DNA from: Streptomyces hundungensis | GTDB taxonomy: Bacteria > Actinomycetota > Actinomycetes > Streptomycetales > Streptomycetaceae | Direction of reading: 5' to 3' | Length of the DNA: 64,000 nucleotides | Assembly (NCBI RefSeq): GCF_003627815.1 | Contig: NZ_CP032698.1 | Span: 2,418,001-2,482,000 of the forward strand | Part shown: one piece after another, positions 12,001-23,024 of the stretch | Position numbering within the stretch: the first letter of the stretch is position 1 | Layout of the letters: each line of letters opens with the position of its first letter | Notes under the pieces: generated by a model | What the model was told of the DNA's origin: nothing | The model's database searches: none | The model's input: only the letters and a program-made list of their open reading frames with translations | Translations under genes and position numbers: made by a program

Positions 12001-13380
12001 TTACGAGACCGCTTCGTGGAGGCGGTCGGCCTGCTTGTCCTTCAGCGGGCCGATGACGGACAGCGAGGGACGCTGCCCCAGGACATCACGGGCCACCTCG
12101 CGGACGTCGTCCGGGGTGACCTCGGCCATCCGGGCCAGCATGTCGTCGACCGACATCTGCTCGCCCCAGCACAGCTCGCTCTTGCCGATGCGGTTCATCA
12201 GCGCGCCGGTGTCCTCCAGGCCGAGCACGGTGGAGCCGGAGAGCTGGCCGACCGCGCGCCGGATCTCGTCGTCCGTGAGGCCCTCGTTCGCGACGCGGTC
12301 CAGTTCGTCGCGGCAGATCTTCAGGACGTCGTGGACCTGGCTGGGGCGGCAGCCCGCGTACACGCCGAACAGGCCGCAGTCGGCGAAGCCCGAGGTGTAC
12401 GAGTACACGCTGTAGGCCAGGCCGCGCTTCTCGCGGACCTCCTGGAACAGCCGGGAGGACATGCCGCCGCCCAGGGCCGTGTTGAGGACGCCGAGCGCCC
12501 AGCGGCGCTCGTCGGTGCGGGCGAGGCCGGGCATGCCGAGGACCACATGGGCCTGCTCCGTGCGGCGGTTGAGGATTTCCATCCGGCCCGCGGCCTTGAG
12601 GGTGCGGGCGCCGCTGCGCGGGGCGAGGGGGACGGCGTCCGTCTGCGACAGCGCGCCGGCCTTCTCGAAGGCCTTGCGGACCTGGCGTACGACGGTGGCG
12701 TGGTCGACGTTTCCGGCGGCCGCGACGACCAGGTGGCGGGGATCGTAGTGCTTCTTGTAGAAGCGCGAGATCTGCGCCTGGGTGAGCGCGTTGATGGTGT
12801 CGACGGTGCCGAGGACCGGGCGGCCGAGGGGGGTGTCGCCCAGCATGGTGTGCGCGAACAGGTCGTGCACGCAGTCGCCCGGGTCGTCCTCGGTCATCGC
12901 GATCTCTTCGAGGATCACGCCGCGTTCGGCGTCGATGTCCTCGGCGAGGATCAGCGAGTCGGTCAGCATGTCGCAGACGACGTCGATGGCCAGCGGCAGA
13001 TCGGTGTCGAGCACCCGCGCGTAGTAGCAGGTGTACTCCTTCGCCGTGAAGGCGTTCATCTCTCCGCCGACCGCGTCGAGCGCGGAGGAGATGTCGAGGG
13101 CGCTGCGCTTGTGGGTGCCCTTGAAGAGGAGGTGCTCCAGGTAGTGGGTGGCTCCGTTCAGCGTCGGCGTCTCGTCGCGCGAACCCACCTGGACCCAGAT
13201 GCCGAAGGTCGCGGACCGTACGGAGGGAAGGGTTTCGGTGACGACCCGGAGGCCGCCGGGGAGGGTCGTGCGGCGCACGGTGCCGATGCCGCCCTGACCC
13301 TTCAGAAGCGTTTGGGTACGGGCGACGGCCCGCCCCTTCGAAGAGGGGCGGGCCGTCGTCGCGGAACTACGGGACGTCAC
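12001..13380 (-). CDS. M16 family zinc metallopeptidase (pitrilysin/processing-peptidase type)
   Basis: The inverted zinc motif HYLEH (HxxEH) is at residues 79-83, with the distal glutamate in [15 protein letters not shown]. The C-terminal M16 half carries [21 protein letters not shown]. At 459 aa it is a normal single-polypeptide bacterial enzyme, presumably cytosolic because no signal peptide is seen. The GTG start (13380-13378) overlaps the pnp TGA as GTGA, indicating translational coupling with PNPase. The substrate is unknown. Confidence 0.93.
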   Translation of the reverse strand: MTSRSSATTARPSSKGRAVARTQTLLKGQGGIGTVRRTTLPGGLRVVTETLPSVRSATFGIWVQVGSRDETPTLNGATHYLEHLLFKGTHKRSALDISSALDAVGGEMNAFTAKEYTCYYARVLDTDLPLAIDVVCDMLTDSLILAEDIDAERGVILEEIAMTEDDPGDCVHDLFAHTMLGDTPLGRPVLGTVDTINALTQAQISRFYKKHYDPRHLVVAAAGNVDHATVVRQVRKAFEKAGALSQTDAVPLAPRSGARTLKAAGRMEILNRRTEQAHVVLGMPGLARTDERRWALGVLNTALGGGMSSRLFQEVREKRGLAYSVYSYTSGFADCGLFGVYAGCRPSQVHDVLKICRDELDRVANEGLTDDEIRRAVGQLSGSTVLGLEDTGALMNRIGKSELCWGEQMSVDDMLARMAEVTPDDVREVARDVLGQRPSLSVIGPLKDKQADRLHEAVS

Positions 13381-15596
13381 TTTGCAGCTTCGTCCTTCTC
13401 AGCCTCATCGGCCGTCTCGCCCTCGATCACGGGGACCAGGGAGAGCTTGCCGCGGGAGTCGATCTCGGCGATCTCGACCTGGACCTTGGAGCCCACGCCG
13501 AGCACGTCCTCGACGTTCTCGACGCGCTTGCCGCCGGCGAGCTTGCGGATCTGCGAGATGTGCAGCAGACCGTCCTTGCCGGGCATCAGGGACACGAACG
13601 CACCGAAGGTGGTGGTCTTGACGACCGTACCCAGGTAGCGCTCGCCGACCTCCGGCATGGTCGGGTTGGCGATGCCGTTGATCGTGGCGCGGGCGGCCTC
13701 GGCCTGCGAGCCGACCTGGGCACCGATGTAGATGGTGCCGTCGTCCTCGATCGTGATCTCGGCGCCGGTGTCCTCCTGGATCTGGTTGATCATCTTGCCC
13801 TTGGGGCCGATGACCTCGCCGATCTTGTCCACGGGGATCTTGACGGTGATGATCCGCGGGGCGTTGGGGGACATCTCGTCCGGCGTGTCGATCGCTTCCA
13901 TCATCACGTCGAGGATGTGGAGGCGGGCGTCACGGGCCTGCTTGAGGGCGGCGGCCAGGACGGAGGCCGGGATGCCGTCGAGCTTGGTGTCGAGCTGGAG
14001 CGCGGTGACGAACTCCTTCGTACCGGCGACCTTGAAGTCCATGTCGCCGAACGCGTCCTCGGCACCGAGGATGTCGGTGAGGGCGACGTAGTGCGTCTTG
14101 CCGTCGATCTCCTGGGAGATCAGGCCCATGGCGATACCGGCGACGGGGGCCTTGAGCGGCACACCGGCGTTCAGGAGCGACATGGTGGAGGCGCAGACCG
14201 AGCCCATGGACGTCGAGCCGTTGGAGCCGAGGGCCTCGGACACCTGACGGATCGCGTAGGGGAACTCCTCGCGCGTCGGCAGCACCGGCACGATGGCGCG
14301 CTCGGCGAGCGCTCCGTGGCCGATCTCGCGGCGCTTGGGCGAGCCCACGCGGCCGGTCTCGCCGACCGAGTACGGCGGGAAGTTGTAGTTGTGCATGTAG
14401 CGCTTGCGGGTCACCGGGGAGAGGGTGTCCAGCTGCTGCTCCATGCGGAGCATGTTGAGGGTGGTGACGCCCAGGATCTGGGTCTCGCCACGCTCGAACA
14501 GCGCCGAGCCGTGCACGCGCGGGATGGCCTCGACCTCGGCGGCCAGCGTACGGATGTCCGTGATGCCACGGCCGTCGATGCGGACCTTGTCCGTGATGAC
14601 GCGCTCGCGGACCAGCTTCTTGGTCAGCGCGCGGTACGCGGCGGAGATCTCCTTCTCGCGGCCCTCGAACTGCGGGAGCAGCTTGTCGGCGGCGATCTCC
14701 TTGACGCGGTCCAGCTCGGCCTCGCGGTCCTGCTTGCCCGCGATGGTGAGCGCCTGGGCGAGCTCGCCCTTGACCGCGGCGGTGAGCGCCTCCAGGACGT
14801 CGTCCTGGTAGTCGAGGAAGACGGGGAACTCACCGGTCGGCTTCGCGGCCTTGGCGGCGAGGTCGGCCTGGGCCTTGCAGAGCACCTTGATGAAGGGCTT
14901 CGCGGCGTCGAGGCCGGCGGCGACGACCTCCTCGGTGGGCGCCTCGGCGCCGCCCTTGATCAGCTGGATGGTCTTCTCGGTGGCCTCGGCCTCGACCATC
15001 ATGATCGCGACGTCGCCGTCCTCGAGGGCGCGACCGGCGACGACCATGTCGAAGACGGCGTCCTCGAGCTCGGTGTGCGTCGGGAACGCGACCCACTGGC
15101 CGTTGATCAGCGCGACGCGGACGCCGCCGATCGGGCCGGAGAAGGGCAGGCCGGCCAGCTGGGTGGACGCGGACGCGGCGTTGATCGCGACGACGTCGTA
15201 CAGGTGGTCGGGGTTGAGCGCCATGATCGTGGCGACGACCTGGATCTCGTTGCGCAGGCCCTTCTTGAAGGACGGGCGCAGCGGGCGGTCGATCAGGCGG
15301 CAGGTGAGGATCGCGTCCTCGGAGGGGCGGCCCTCGCGGCGGAAGAACGAGCCGGGGATCTTGCCGGCCGCGTACTGCCGCTCCTCGACGTCCACCGTGA
15401 GGGGGAAGAAGTCGAGCTGGTCCTTGGGCTTCTTGGAGGCGGTCGTGGCCGACAGCACCATGGTGTCGTCGTCCAGGTACGCCACGGCGGAGCCGGCGGC
15501 CTGCTTGGCCAGGCGGCCCGTCTCGAAGCGGATGGTGCGGGTGCCGAAGGAGCCGTTGTCGATGACGGCCTCGGCGTAGTGGGTCTCGTTCTCCAC
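13377..15596 (-). CDS. pnp: Polynucleotide phosphorylase / guanosine pentaphosphate synthetase
   Basis: It is a phosphorolytic 3'-5' exoribonuclease, which in Streptomyces was also named GPSI. Two RNase PH domains are followed by a KH domain ([20 protein letters not shown]) and an S1 domain ([21 protein letters not shown]), then an acidic tail. The GTG at 15596 has GGAG 9 nt upstream and gives the typical 739 aa. The ATG at 15611 lacks a ribosome-binding site. It follows rpsO after a terminator/attenuator and a structured leader, an arrangement known for rpsO-pnp operons where RNase III cleavage and autoregulation control pnp. Confidence 0.96.
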   Translation of the reverse strand: MENETHYAEAVIDNGSFGTRTIRFETGRLAKQAAGSAVAYLDDDTMVLSATTASKKPKDQLDFFPLTVDVEERQYAAGKIPGSFFRREGRPSEDAILTCRLIDRPLRPSFKKGLRNEIQVVATIMALNPDHLYDVVAINAASASTQLAGLPFSGPIGGVRVALINGQWVAFPTHTELEDAVFDMVVAGRALEDGDVAIMMVEAEATEKTIQLIKGGAEAPTEEVVAAGLDAAKPFIKVLCKAQADLAAKAAKPTGEFPVFLDYQDDVLEALTAAVKGELAQALTIAGKQDREAELDRVKEIAADKLLPQFEGREKEISAAYRALTKKLVRERVITDKVRIDGRGITDIRTLAAEVEAIPRVHGSALFERGETQILGVTTLNMLRMEQQLDTLSPVTRKRYMHNYNFPPYSVGETGRVGSPKRREIGHGALAERAIVPVLPTREEFPYAIRQVSEALGSNGSTSMGSVCASTMSLLNAGVPLKAPVAGIAMGLISQEIDGKTHYVALTDILGAEDAFGDMDFKVAGTKEFVTALQLDTKLDGIPASVLAAALKQARDARLHILDVMMEAIDTPDEMSPNAPRIITVKIPVDKIGEVIGPKGKMINQIQEDTGAEITIEDDGTIYIGAQVGSQAEAARATINGIANPTMPEVGERYLGTVVKTTTFGAFVSLMPGKDGLLHISQIRKLAGGKRVENVEDVLGVGSKVQVEIAEIDSRGKLSLVPVIEGETADEAEKDEAAK

Positions 15597-15636
15597 TAGT
15601 GTTTTCTCCATTTGCTTGGCTGCATTGTCGTCTTTT

Positions 15637-15666
15637 CGCCTCCGGGCCCGTGTGGCGCGGGAGGCG
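15637..15666 (-). promoter_or_regulatory. Hairpin in the pnp leader
   Basis: CGCCTCC (15637-15643) pairs with GGAGGCG (15660-15666) about 40 nt upstream of the pnp start. Leader hairpins here are RNase III targets in other rpsO-pnp operons; that role is inferred. Confidence 0.45.
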
Positions 15667-15825
15667 GTGGGCGACGGCGGAGAAGCGCTCCTGAGGGCGG
15701 GCCGGTCTTCGATCGAAGCACCCGGTCTTCCATGTTTCCGGGGGCCACTACCGAGGACCGGCGGCGGGAGGAGGGCTTCTGCTCGCTCGTCGCGGTGAAG
15801 CGTCTTCGGTGATGCTTGTTCTGTT

Positions 15826-15861
15826 GTCCGTACCCAGACTTCTGTAGTCCGTACCCAGACT
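15826..15861. repeat. Pair of 15-bp direct repeats, 21-bp spacing, in the rpsO-pnp intergenic region
   Basis: GTCCGTACCCAGACT occurs at 15826-15840 and again at 15847-15861, exactly 21 bp apart (two helical turns). It lies between the rpsO terminator and pnp, where a pnp promoter is expected, so a protein-binding site is plausible. Confidence 0.6.
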
Positions 15862-15896
15862 ACTGAGCGTTCGGTACGTCTCGCACGTACAGCAAA

Positions 15897-15930
15897 GGGA
15901 GCGGCCCCCTAATAGGTGGGAACCGCTCCC
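15897..15930 (-). terminator. rpsO terminator/attenuator
   Basis: Arms GGGAGCGG (15897-15904) and CCGCTCCC (15923-15930) lie 13 nt downstream of the rpsO stop. On the minus strand the stem is followed by TTTGCTGT. Read-through into pnp is likely. Confidence 0.75.
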
Positions 15931-15943
15931 CTCAACAGCGTGC

Positions 15944-16234
15944 TCAGCGGGCGCCGCCGGCCGCACCGCGGCGGATGCCCAGGCGGTCGACCAGCGCACG
16001 GAAGCGCTGGATGTCCTTCTTCGCCAGGTACTGGAGAAGGCGACGGCGCTGGCCGACGAGGATCAGCAGGCCACGACGGGAGTGGTGGTCGTGCTTGTGC
16101 GTCTTGAGGTGCTCCGTCAGGTCGGAGATACGGCGCGAGAGCATGGCGACCTGGACCTCGGGGGAGCCGGTGTCGCCCTCCTTCTGGCCGAACTCGGACA
16201 TGATCTGCTTCTTCGTAGCGGCGTCGAGCGGCAC
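15944..16234 (-). CDS. rpsO: 30S ribosomal protein S15
   Basis: The protein is 96 aa with a GTG start. It carries the S15 signature [20 protein letters not shown] and the rRNA-binding segment [20 protein letters not shown]. It is a primary 16S rRNA binder and lies upstream of pnp in the classical order. The 197-nt region upstream presumably holds its promoter. The weak CCCCAG...CTGGGG pair near 16270-16290 is not convincing as a terminator. Confidence 0.95.
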   Translation of the reverse strand: MPLDAATKKQIMSEFGQKEGDTGSPEVQVAMLSRRISDLTEHLKTHKHDHHSRRGLLILVGQRRRLLQYLAKKDIQRFRALVDRLGIRRGAAGGAR

Positions 16235-16431
16235 GCTTACTCCTCAGTAGTGTTCGATGCGCCCACGAGTGCCCCAGGTCTTGATCTCTGGGGGGCTTCC
16301 ATGACTCGGAGGCGAAGGTCCGATGAGCGCAGCTTCCAGAAGCTCCGGAAACGCGTACACAAACGGCCGTCACACAGCGTACCAGCACCCCGGGTGGGGG
16401 CTGACCGGTGCCCGTCCAGGGCCCGCTCGGC

Positions 16432-17934
16432 TCAGCTGGTCAGGGCGCGGGCCCGGGCGTAGACGTCGAAGACCGCCAGGGTCAGCGGGAGCAGCGTGAG
16501 CAGGACGAATCCCTCCGCGATCTCCAGGAAGCGGCCCCAGAACGGGGTCACGCCCCGGTTCGGCACGATCAGTGCGATCGCGGTGACCAGGGCCGCCGCC
16601 GCGGCGATCGCGGCGACCAGCCACAGCGTGCGGACGTCGAGGGCCGCGGTGTCGCCCTTGAGGGCGTCGGCCATCAGCCCGCGCGGCGCGTGGACGCACA
16701 GGCCGAGGCCGAGCAGGACGAGCGCGCCGAGCCCGGCGGCGAGGGTGGCGGCGACCTGGGCGGTGTAGCGGAAGAGGTGGGCGCGCATCAGGAGTGCGAC
16801 GCCGGTGGCGAGGGCGAGCAGGCGTCCCCAGGTGTTGTCGCTGAAGCCGAGCACGGCGCAGCCCCCGATGGCGAGAAGCGCGCAGCCGCCGACCAGGCCG
16901 ACGAGGAGTTCGTGGCCGCGCCGGGCCTGGGCGGCGATGCGCTCGGCGTCGACGGGCCGCATCTCGGCGTCGTCGTCGTCGAGGTCGCGCTGGGAGGTGT
17001 GCGGGGCTGCGAAGCCGATGGGCAGCCGGGCGAAGCGCACGGACAGGCCCGGCAGGAAGGCGAGTGCGCCGACGGCGAGCTGGGTGCAGATCGCGGCGGC
17101 CCCGGTCGGCGCCATGCCGGTCAGGATCGCGGCGAACACCACGAGCGCGCCGGCCGCGGAGGCGAGGACGCAGGCCACGAAGGGCCCGTCGCCGTGGGGC
17201 GAGAGCAGGGTGAGCACCAGGGCGGCGATGAGGACGGCGGCGCAGGCGAGCAGGGCTTGGAGGCGGCCGATGCCGTGGTGGGTGGCGAGCGGCAGCAGTC
17301 CGGAGCCGGCCACCGCGATGTTGGGGAGCGCGCCGAGCCCGAGGGCGACGGCGGAGAGCTGGTCGTCGTAGATCCGGGCGCGTACGGCCGCGAGGGTGAG
17401 CAGGAGCACCCCGGCGACGGCGGCGAGGATGCCGGGCAGGCCGTGCATGTCGTGGCGCGGGTCGCCGCTCCAGGCCGCGAAGGCGAGCAGCGCGGGCAGG
17501 ACGCCGCCGGCGAGAAGGCCCGCGGCGCGGGTGAGGCCGGCGTTCCACAGGGTGCGGTCCTGGGTGACCGCGGAGGCGACGGCCTCGGACACGTCGTCGA
17601 AGACGGCGGGGGGCAGCGACTGGGAGAACGGGCGCAGGGTGAGCAGTTCGCCGTCGAGGATCGACTGGGCGGCGAACGAGCGGGCGCTGTCGAGGACGGT
17701 GCCGTCGCGGCGCACCAGGGAGTAGCCGACGGGGGCGCCCTCGGCGGGGCTCTGCCGGGCGAGCCGCAGGATCTCGGGGTAGATGTCGGCGACCGGGATG
17801 TCGTCGGGCAGCGCCACGTCGACGCGGCCGTCCGGGGCGACGATGGTCACCCGGCAGAATCCGAGGCCCGCCCCGGATCCCTGGGCCGGCCGGTTCGGCT
17901 CGGCGGCCGTCGTCGCGGTGGTCGTCGTGCTCAC
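16432..17934 (-). CDS. eccD: EccD, type VII secretion integral membrane protein
   Basis: It is a core ESX translocon channel component. The N-terminal ubiquitin-like (YukD) domain is at about 25-110 (CRVTIVAPDGRVDVALPDDIP). About eleven transmembrane helices follow (about 130-495) with a cytosolic loop rich in Asp (QRDLDDDDAEMRPV). The 500 aa length is typical. The ATG at 17934 faces eccC divergently across a 228-bp promoter region. It is the most distal minus-strand gene of the secretion locus. Confidence 0.92.
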   Translation of the reverse strand: MSTTTTATTAAEPNRPAQGSGAGLGFCRVTIVAPDGRVDVALPDDIPVADIYPEILRLARQSPAEGAPVGYSLVRRDGTVLDSARSFAAQSILDGELLTLRPFSQSLPPAVFDDVSEAVASAVTQDRTLWNAGLTRAAGLLAGGVLPALLAFAAWSGDPRHDMHGLPGILAAVAGVLLLTLAAVRARIYDDQLSAVALGLGALPNIAVAGSGLLPLATHHGIGRLQALLACAAVLIAALVLTLLSPHGDGPFVACVLASAAGALVVFAAILTGMAPTGAAAICTQLAVGALAFLPGLSVRFARLPIGFAAPHTSQRDLDDDDAEMRPVDAERIAAQARRGHELLVGLVGGCALLAIGGCAVLGFSDNTWGRLLALATGVALLMRAHLFRYTAQVAATLAAGLGALVLLGLGLCVHAPRGLMADALKGDTAALDVRTLWLVAAIAAAAALVTAIALIVPNRGVTPFWGRFLEIAEGFVLLTLLPLTLAVFDVYARARALTS

Positions 17935-18162
17935 CCTCGGCTCCCCCTCAATTCGCTGCGGCGGCGGGCGCGCGGCGCCCCGGCCCGGCCCCCTGGTCGT
18001 TCGCCGCTCAACCGGACGGTTGCGCAGGTGCTTGTGCGAACAGAGCGCACCCTATCGCCAGCCGGTGGGATCGGATGTCAGTAGGATCCCAGCGCGGTCG
18101 GCGTCCGCCGGACACGGGGCGGCGGGCTGAACTTCCCCGGCCGCCAACAGAATTGGTGCGTT

Positions 18163-21100
18163 GTGAGCCACATCATCGTCAAGCGTCCGCCGAGGGCGCT
18201 GCCGTCCGAGGTGCCCACGGAGGAGGTCGTGCTCCAGCCTCCGCCGGAGCTGCCGCGCGGCCAGCAGGAGGGTGCGCTGATGCAACTCCTGCCGATGCTG
18301 GGCATGGGCGGTTCGGTGGTGTTCTTCTTCATGCCGAACTCCCAGCCGTTCATGAAGATCATGGGCATGGTGATGGTCGCCTCGACGGTGGCCATGTCGG
18401 TGGCGATGATCGTCCGCTACCGCAGGGGGTCCCAGGGGCAGTTGGCGGACCTGCGCCGCGACTATTTGCGCTACCTCGGCCAGACCCGCCGCGCGGCCGC
18501 ACGGGCGGCGCGCAAGCAGCGCGACGCGCAGTACTACCTGCATCCCTCCCCCGAGCAGTTGTGGGCGCTGGTCGCCGAGGGCAGCCGGGTGTGGGAACGC
18601 CGTTCGGGCGACGCGGACTTCGGGCAGGTGCGCGTCGGGCTCGGTCCGCAGGCGCTCGCCACGCCGCTGGTGCCGCCACAGACCGCGCCGGTCGACCAGT
18701 TGGAGCCGCTGACGGCGGGCGCCATGCAGCGGTTCCTGGCCACCCACCAGACGGTGGAGGACCTGCCGATGGCGGTCTCGTTGCGCGCCTTCTACCGCAT
18801 GACCCTCAGTGGAGAGACGCAGACGGTACGCGCCTGCGCCCGCGCCCTGACCGCCTCGCTCGCCTGTCTGCACTCCCCCGAGGACCTGGTGATCGCGGTC
18901 GCCTGCTCGTCCTCGGCGGCGGCGCACTGGGAGTGGACGAAGTGGCTGCCGCACACCCAGGCGCCGGGCCTCTTCGACGGTGCGGGCAGCCGGCGGCTGT
19001 TCAGCCGCAGCGCCGCCGAGCTCGAAGAGCTGCTCGCCGCCCGTCTCAGCGGCCGGCCCCGGTTCCACCCGGAGGGCGCGCCGCTGACGGAGGAGCCGCA
19101 CATCGTCGTGGTGCTCGACGGGGTCTCCCCTCCCCCGATGTCGGTGCTGGCCTCGGCGGAGGGCCTCCAGGGCGTCACCGTCATCGAGGTCGTACCGGGT
19201 GAACTCAACGGCGCGCGGGGCGACTTGGCGGTGGCGGTGCAGCCGCGGACGCTGCGTCTGGAGTCCGGCCACGGCCTCGTGTACGAGGGCACGCCCGACG
19301 TGCTGTCCTACGAGTCGGCCGACGCGCTGGCCCGCCAGCTCGCCCCGCTGCGGATGGCCTCGGGCGGCGACGACGACGAACCGCTCCTCGCCAATCTGGA
19401 GTTCCCCGATCTGCTGGGGCTCGGTGACGCGGACTCGGTGGACACCGCCCGCACCTGGCGGCCGCGTTCCGCCGCCGAGCGGCTGCGGGTGCCGATCGGG
19501 GTGGGCGAGGACGGCCGGCCCGTGATGCTCGACCTGAAGGAGGCCGCGCAGGACGGCATGGGCCCGCACGGTCTGTGCGTCGGCGCGACCGGCTCCGGCA
19601 AGTCGGAGCTGCTGCGCACCCTGGTGCTCGGCCTGGCGGTGACACATTCGTCGGAGACCCTGAACTTCGTCCTCGCCGACTTCAAGGGCGGCGCGACCTT
19701 CGCGGGCATGGCCCAGATGCCGCACGTCGCGGCCGTCATCACCAACCTCGCCGACGACCTCACCCTCGTCGACCGCATGGGCGACTCCATCCGCGGCGAG
19801 CTCAACCGCCGCCAGGAGATGCTGCGCGACGCGGGCAACTACGCCAACATCCACGACTACGAGCGGGCCCGGCTGGCCGGCGCCCCGCTCCAGCCGGTGC
19901 CCTCGCTCGTCCTGGTCATCGACGAGTTCAGCGAACTGCTCACCGCCAAGCCGGACTTCATCGAGATGTTCGTGCAGATCGGCCGGATCGGGCGCTCCCT
20001 CGGCGTGCATCTGCTGCTCGCCTCCCAGCGCCTGGAGGAAGGACGGCTGCGCGGTCTGGAGACGTACCTCTCCTACCGGATCGGGCTGCGCACCTTCTCC
20101 GCCGCCGAGTCGCGCGCGGCGCTCGGCGTCCCCGACGCCTACCACCTGCCGAGCGTGCCGGGTTCGGGCTATCTGAAGTTCGGCACCGACGAGATGACCC
20201 GCTTCAAGGCGGCGTACGTCTCCGGTGTCCACCGCACGGGCGCCGAGCGTTCCGCGGCGCTCGGCGGTCCCGTGCCCGTGGACCGGCGGCCGGTGCTGTT
20301 CACCGCAGCCGAGGTGCCGGTGACGTACGCGCCGTCGGTGCCGGCGCAGCGCTCGGCGAGTGCGCCGCGTACCGATGACGCGCTCGCCGACACGGTGCTC
20401 GACGTCATCGTGCGCCGGCTCGAAGCGCGCGGCCCGGCCGCCCACCAGGTGTGGCTGCCGCCCCTGGACAGCCCGCCGGCGCTCGACGCGCTGCTGCCGG
20501 GTCTCGCCCCGGTGCCGGGGCGCGGGCTCACCCGGCCCGGCTACGAGGGGGCCGGGCGTCTGGTCGTGCCGCTCGGTCTCGTCGACAAGCCCTACGAGCA
20601 GCGTCGTGACCCGCTGTGGTGCGACTTCTCGGGGGCCGCCGGCCATCTGCAAATCCTGGGCGGCCCGCAGTCCGGCAAGTCAACGCTGGTGCGCACCCTG
20701 CTCGCGTCGTTCGCCCTGACCCACACGCCGGGGAAGTGCAGTTCTACGGGCTCGACTTCGGCGGTGGCGGCCTGTCCGCGATGGCCGGGCTCCCCCATGT
20801 CGGCGGCGTGGCCTCGCGCCTGGACCCCGAGCGGGTGCGGCGTACGGTCGCCGAGGTGTATGGCGTGCTGACCCGTCGCGAGGAGTACTTCCGCTCGGCC
20901 GGCATCGCCTCGATGGCCGACTTCCGGGCCCGGCGGGCGCGCGGCACCATCTCGGTCACCGACCAGCCGTGGGGCGATGTGTTCCTGGTCATCGACGGCT
21001 GGGGCAACTTCCGTACCGAGTACGAGGGTCTGGAGCAGGTCGTCCTGGACATCGCGGCGCGTGGCCTCGGCTATGGCATCCACCTGGTGCTGACCGCGTC

Positions 21101-22130
21101 ACGCTCCATGGAGGTGCGGGCCAACCTCAAGGACCACCTGATGAACCGCCTGGAGCTGCGGCTCGGCGACACCATGGACTCCGAGTTCGACCGCAAGGTG
21201 GCCGCCAACGTCCCCGTGGGCGTGCCGGGCCGCGGCCAGTCCCCGCAGAAGGCGCACTTCATGGCGGCCGTGCCGCGCATCGACGGCCTCCACTCCGACA
21301 CCGATCTCGCCGAGGCGACCGCCGCCCTGGTCACCGAGGTCGCCCGGCACTGGACCGCGCCGGGCGCGCCCGCGGTGCGTCTGCTGCCGCGTGAACTCCC
21401 GGCGGGCGACCTGCCGCCCGGTGACGCGGCGCCGGAGCGGGGTGTCGCCTTCGCGCTCGACGAGAACAACCTGGAGCCGGTGTTCGTCGACTTCGAGCAG
21501 GACCCGTTCTTCCTGATCTTCGGCGAGGGCGAGTCCGGCAAGTCGAACCTGCTGCGCCTGCTGATCACCCAGCTCACGCGGCGGTACGAGGGCGATGCGT
21601 GCAAGCTGTTCGTGGTGGACAACCGGCGCGCCCTGCTCGATGTGACTCCCGCCTCCCACCTGGCCGAATACATCCCCATGTCGAACGCCATGGACCATCA
21701 CATGGACGCCCTGGCCGATTTGATGCGGCGCCGGGCGCCCAGCGCGGACGTGACCGCGCAACAGTTGCGCGACCGCAGTTGGTGGCGCGGGCCCACCGTG
21801 TACGTCGTGGTGGACGACTACGACCTGGTGTCGACCTCCAGCGGCAACCCGCTGGGCAAGCTGACCGAGTTGCTGCCGTTCGCCCGGGACGTCGGCGTCC
21901 GCTTCATCATCGCCCGCTCCACCGCGGGCGCGGGCCGCGCGGCGTACGAGCCGTTCATCCAGCGCGTGAAGGAGCTCGGCGCCCAGGGCGTGGTCCTGGC
22001 CGGCGACCCGGCCGAGGGCGACGTCCTCGCCGGTGTCCGGCCCCGCCCGATGCCGGTCGGCCGGGGTGTCTTCGTCTCCCGCAAGCGGGGGAAGCCCCTG
22101 GTCCAGACGGGGTTGCTGCCTCAGGAGTGA
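18163..22130 (+). CDS. eccC: EccC, FtsK/SpoIIIE ATPase of type VII secretion, with an apparent frameshift
   Basis: It is the motor ATPase of the ESX translocon. Two N-terminal transmembrane helices (about 42-82) precede three FtsK-like domains. D1 has Walker A GATGSGKS (474-481) and Walker B VIDEF (D587/E588). D2 has GGPQSGKS (K839). D3 has GEGESGKS. The frame breaks in the CCGGGGAAG run at 20730-20733: the first frame reads THTPGK and ends at 20871 (902 aa). The correct continuation (GEVQFYGLDFGGGG) is in the -1 frame and runs to 22130. One extra G would restore 1322 aa, the normal EccC length. The cause could be a sequencing indel, a true mutation or ribosomal slippage. The GTG start at 18163 is supported by the conserved SHIIVKRPPR opening. 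Confidence 0.9.
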
Positions 22131-22168
22131 TTCCTTGGGAGCTCGCGGTGCGGGCCCGCGCCGCCAAG

Positions 22169-22174
22169 TAGGGT
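22169..22174 (+). promoter_or_regulatory. TAGGGT -10-like element ahead of the DUF397 gene
   Basis: TAGGGTG lies 78 bp upstream of the next start. The same heptamer lies ahead of eccE (26677) and the ParA-like gene (29009). It fits the TAGRRT -10 consensus, but no good -35 is seen. Confidence 0.35.
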
Positions 22175-22251
22175 GAGCGGACCACGGGTTGGTGGTCCAT
22201 CCCCCGCTCGAACAGGTCCGGGTCGGCACGTCTGGAAGGAATCGCTCCGTC

Positions 22252-22560
22252 ATGGCTGAGGAACAGGACAGGGAACTCCAGGAGCGCAAGGAGCGCGAGA
22301 AGAACGAGCTGTACGCCCTCGACATCTCGGGGGTCGAGTGGCACAGCGCGCCGGGCACCGCCGAGGACGAGGAGCGCGTGGAGATCGCCTACCTGCCGGC
22401 CGGCGCCGTCGCCATGCGCTCCTCCGTGGACCCCACCACGGTGCTGCGCTACACCGAGGCCGAGTGGCAGGCGTTCGTCCTGGGCGCACGGGACGGCGAG
22501 TTCGACCTGGAGCCGTCGGTGCGCAACGGGGGCATCGAGGCGGGTCCGGCTCCGCAGTAG
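22252..22560 (+). CDS. DUF397-domain protein in the secretion locus
   Basis: The protein is 102 aa. A charged N-terminal helix (EEQDRELQERKEREKNELYAL) precedes a DUF397-type module: GVEWHSAP, VEIAYLPAGAVAMRSSVDPTTVL, YTEAEWQAFVLGARDGEFD. ATG at 22252 has GGAAGGA upstream. DUF397 proteins are usually partners of XRE-type regulators. No such regulator is adjacent here, so a link to secretion is suggested only by position (120 nt after eccC). Function is unknown. Confidence 0.8.
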   Translation: MAEEQDRELQERKEREKNELYALDISGVEWHSAPGTAEDEERVEIAYLPAGAVAMRSSVDPTTVLRYTEAEWQAFVLGARDGEFDLEPSVRNGGIEAGPAPQ

Positions 22561-22618
22561 CGGGCGTCGCGGGGGTGTGGCCCGCGTGGTGCCTGCCGCC
22601 GCTCCCCCGAGCAGCACG

Positions 22619-22653
22619 ACGGGGTGGACACCTCCCGCGCGTGCCCACCCCGT
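22619..22653. terminator. Bidirectional hairpin between convergent DUF397 and WXG100 genes
   Basis: Arms ACGGGGTGG (22619-22627) and CCACCCCGT (22645-22653) lie between two genes that converge at 22560 and 22672. No strong T run is present on either strand. Confidence 0.65.
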
Positions 22654-22671
22654 TGGTCACATCCCGGCGTC

Positions 22672-22974
22672 CTACTGGAAGTAGCCGGCCGCCTTGTGGT
22701 CCCCGGCGCGGTAGGTCGGGCCCGCCTCGGCGACGGCCTGGGCGATCTGCATCAGCGACGTGTGGACGCTGGAGGCCGTGTTGTTCCAGTCCCGCTGCTT
22801 CGTCGCGTACGCCTCGTGGGCCTGGCCCTCCCAGTTCTGGGCGGCCCGCGCCACGAGGGCGCGGATCTCGTCGAGGTCCTCGTTGAGCTTGTCGGCCTGC
22901 TTGCGGATGTCGGCGGCGGCCAGTTCGAGGCTGCCGTACTTGACTCCGAGGACATCGCCGTTGCTGCTGGGCAT
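22672..22974 (-). CDS. esxA: WXG100 family secreted protein (EsxA-like)
   Basis: The 100-aa helical-hairpin protein has its WXG turn at Trp48-Glu-Gly50. A C-terminal YRAGD (Y88-D92) matches the YxxxD/E export signal of type VII substrates. It ends GYFQ. It lies 50 nt downstream of the second WXG100 gene; the two are expected to form a heterodimer exported by the EccBCDE/MycP machine. The EsxA name follows its order in Streptomyces and could be swapped with its partner. Confidence 0.88.
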   Translation of the reverse strand: MPSSNGDVLGVKYGSLELAAADIRKQADKLNEDLDEIRALVARAAQNWEGQAHEAYATKQRDWNNTASSVHTSLMQIAQAVAEAGPTYRAGDHKAAGYFQ

Positions 22975-23024
22975 GGCTTCCCCAATCCCTGTGGTGAACG
23001 AGCTGGTGGTGGAGGTACGCGCTT

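Noticed and set aside
13560..15599. A 679-codon plus-strand frame opposite pnp
   Set aside because: Antisense shadow produced by GC-rich third positions; pnp is unambiguous.
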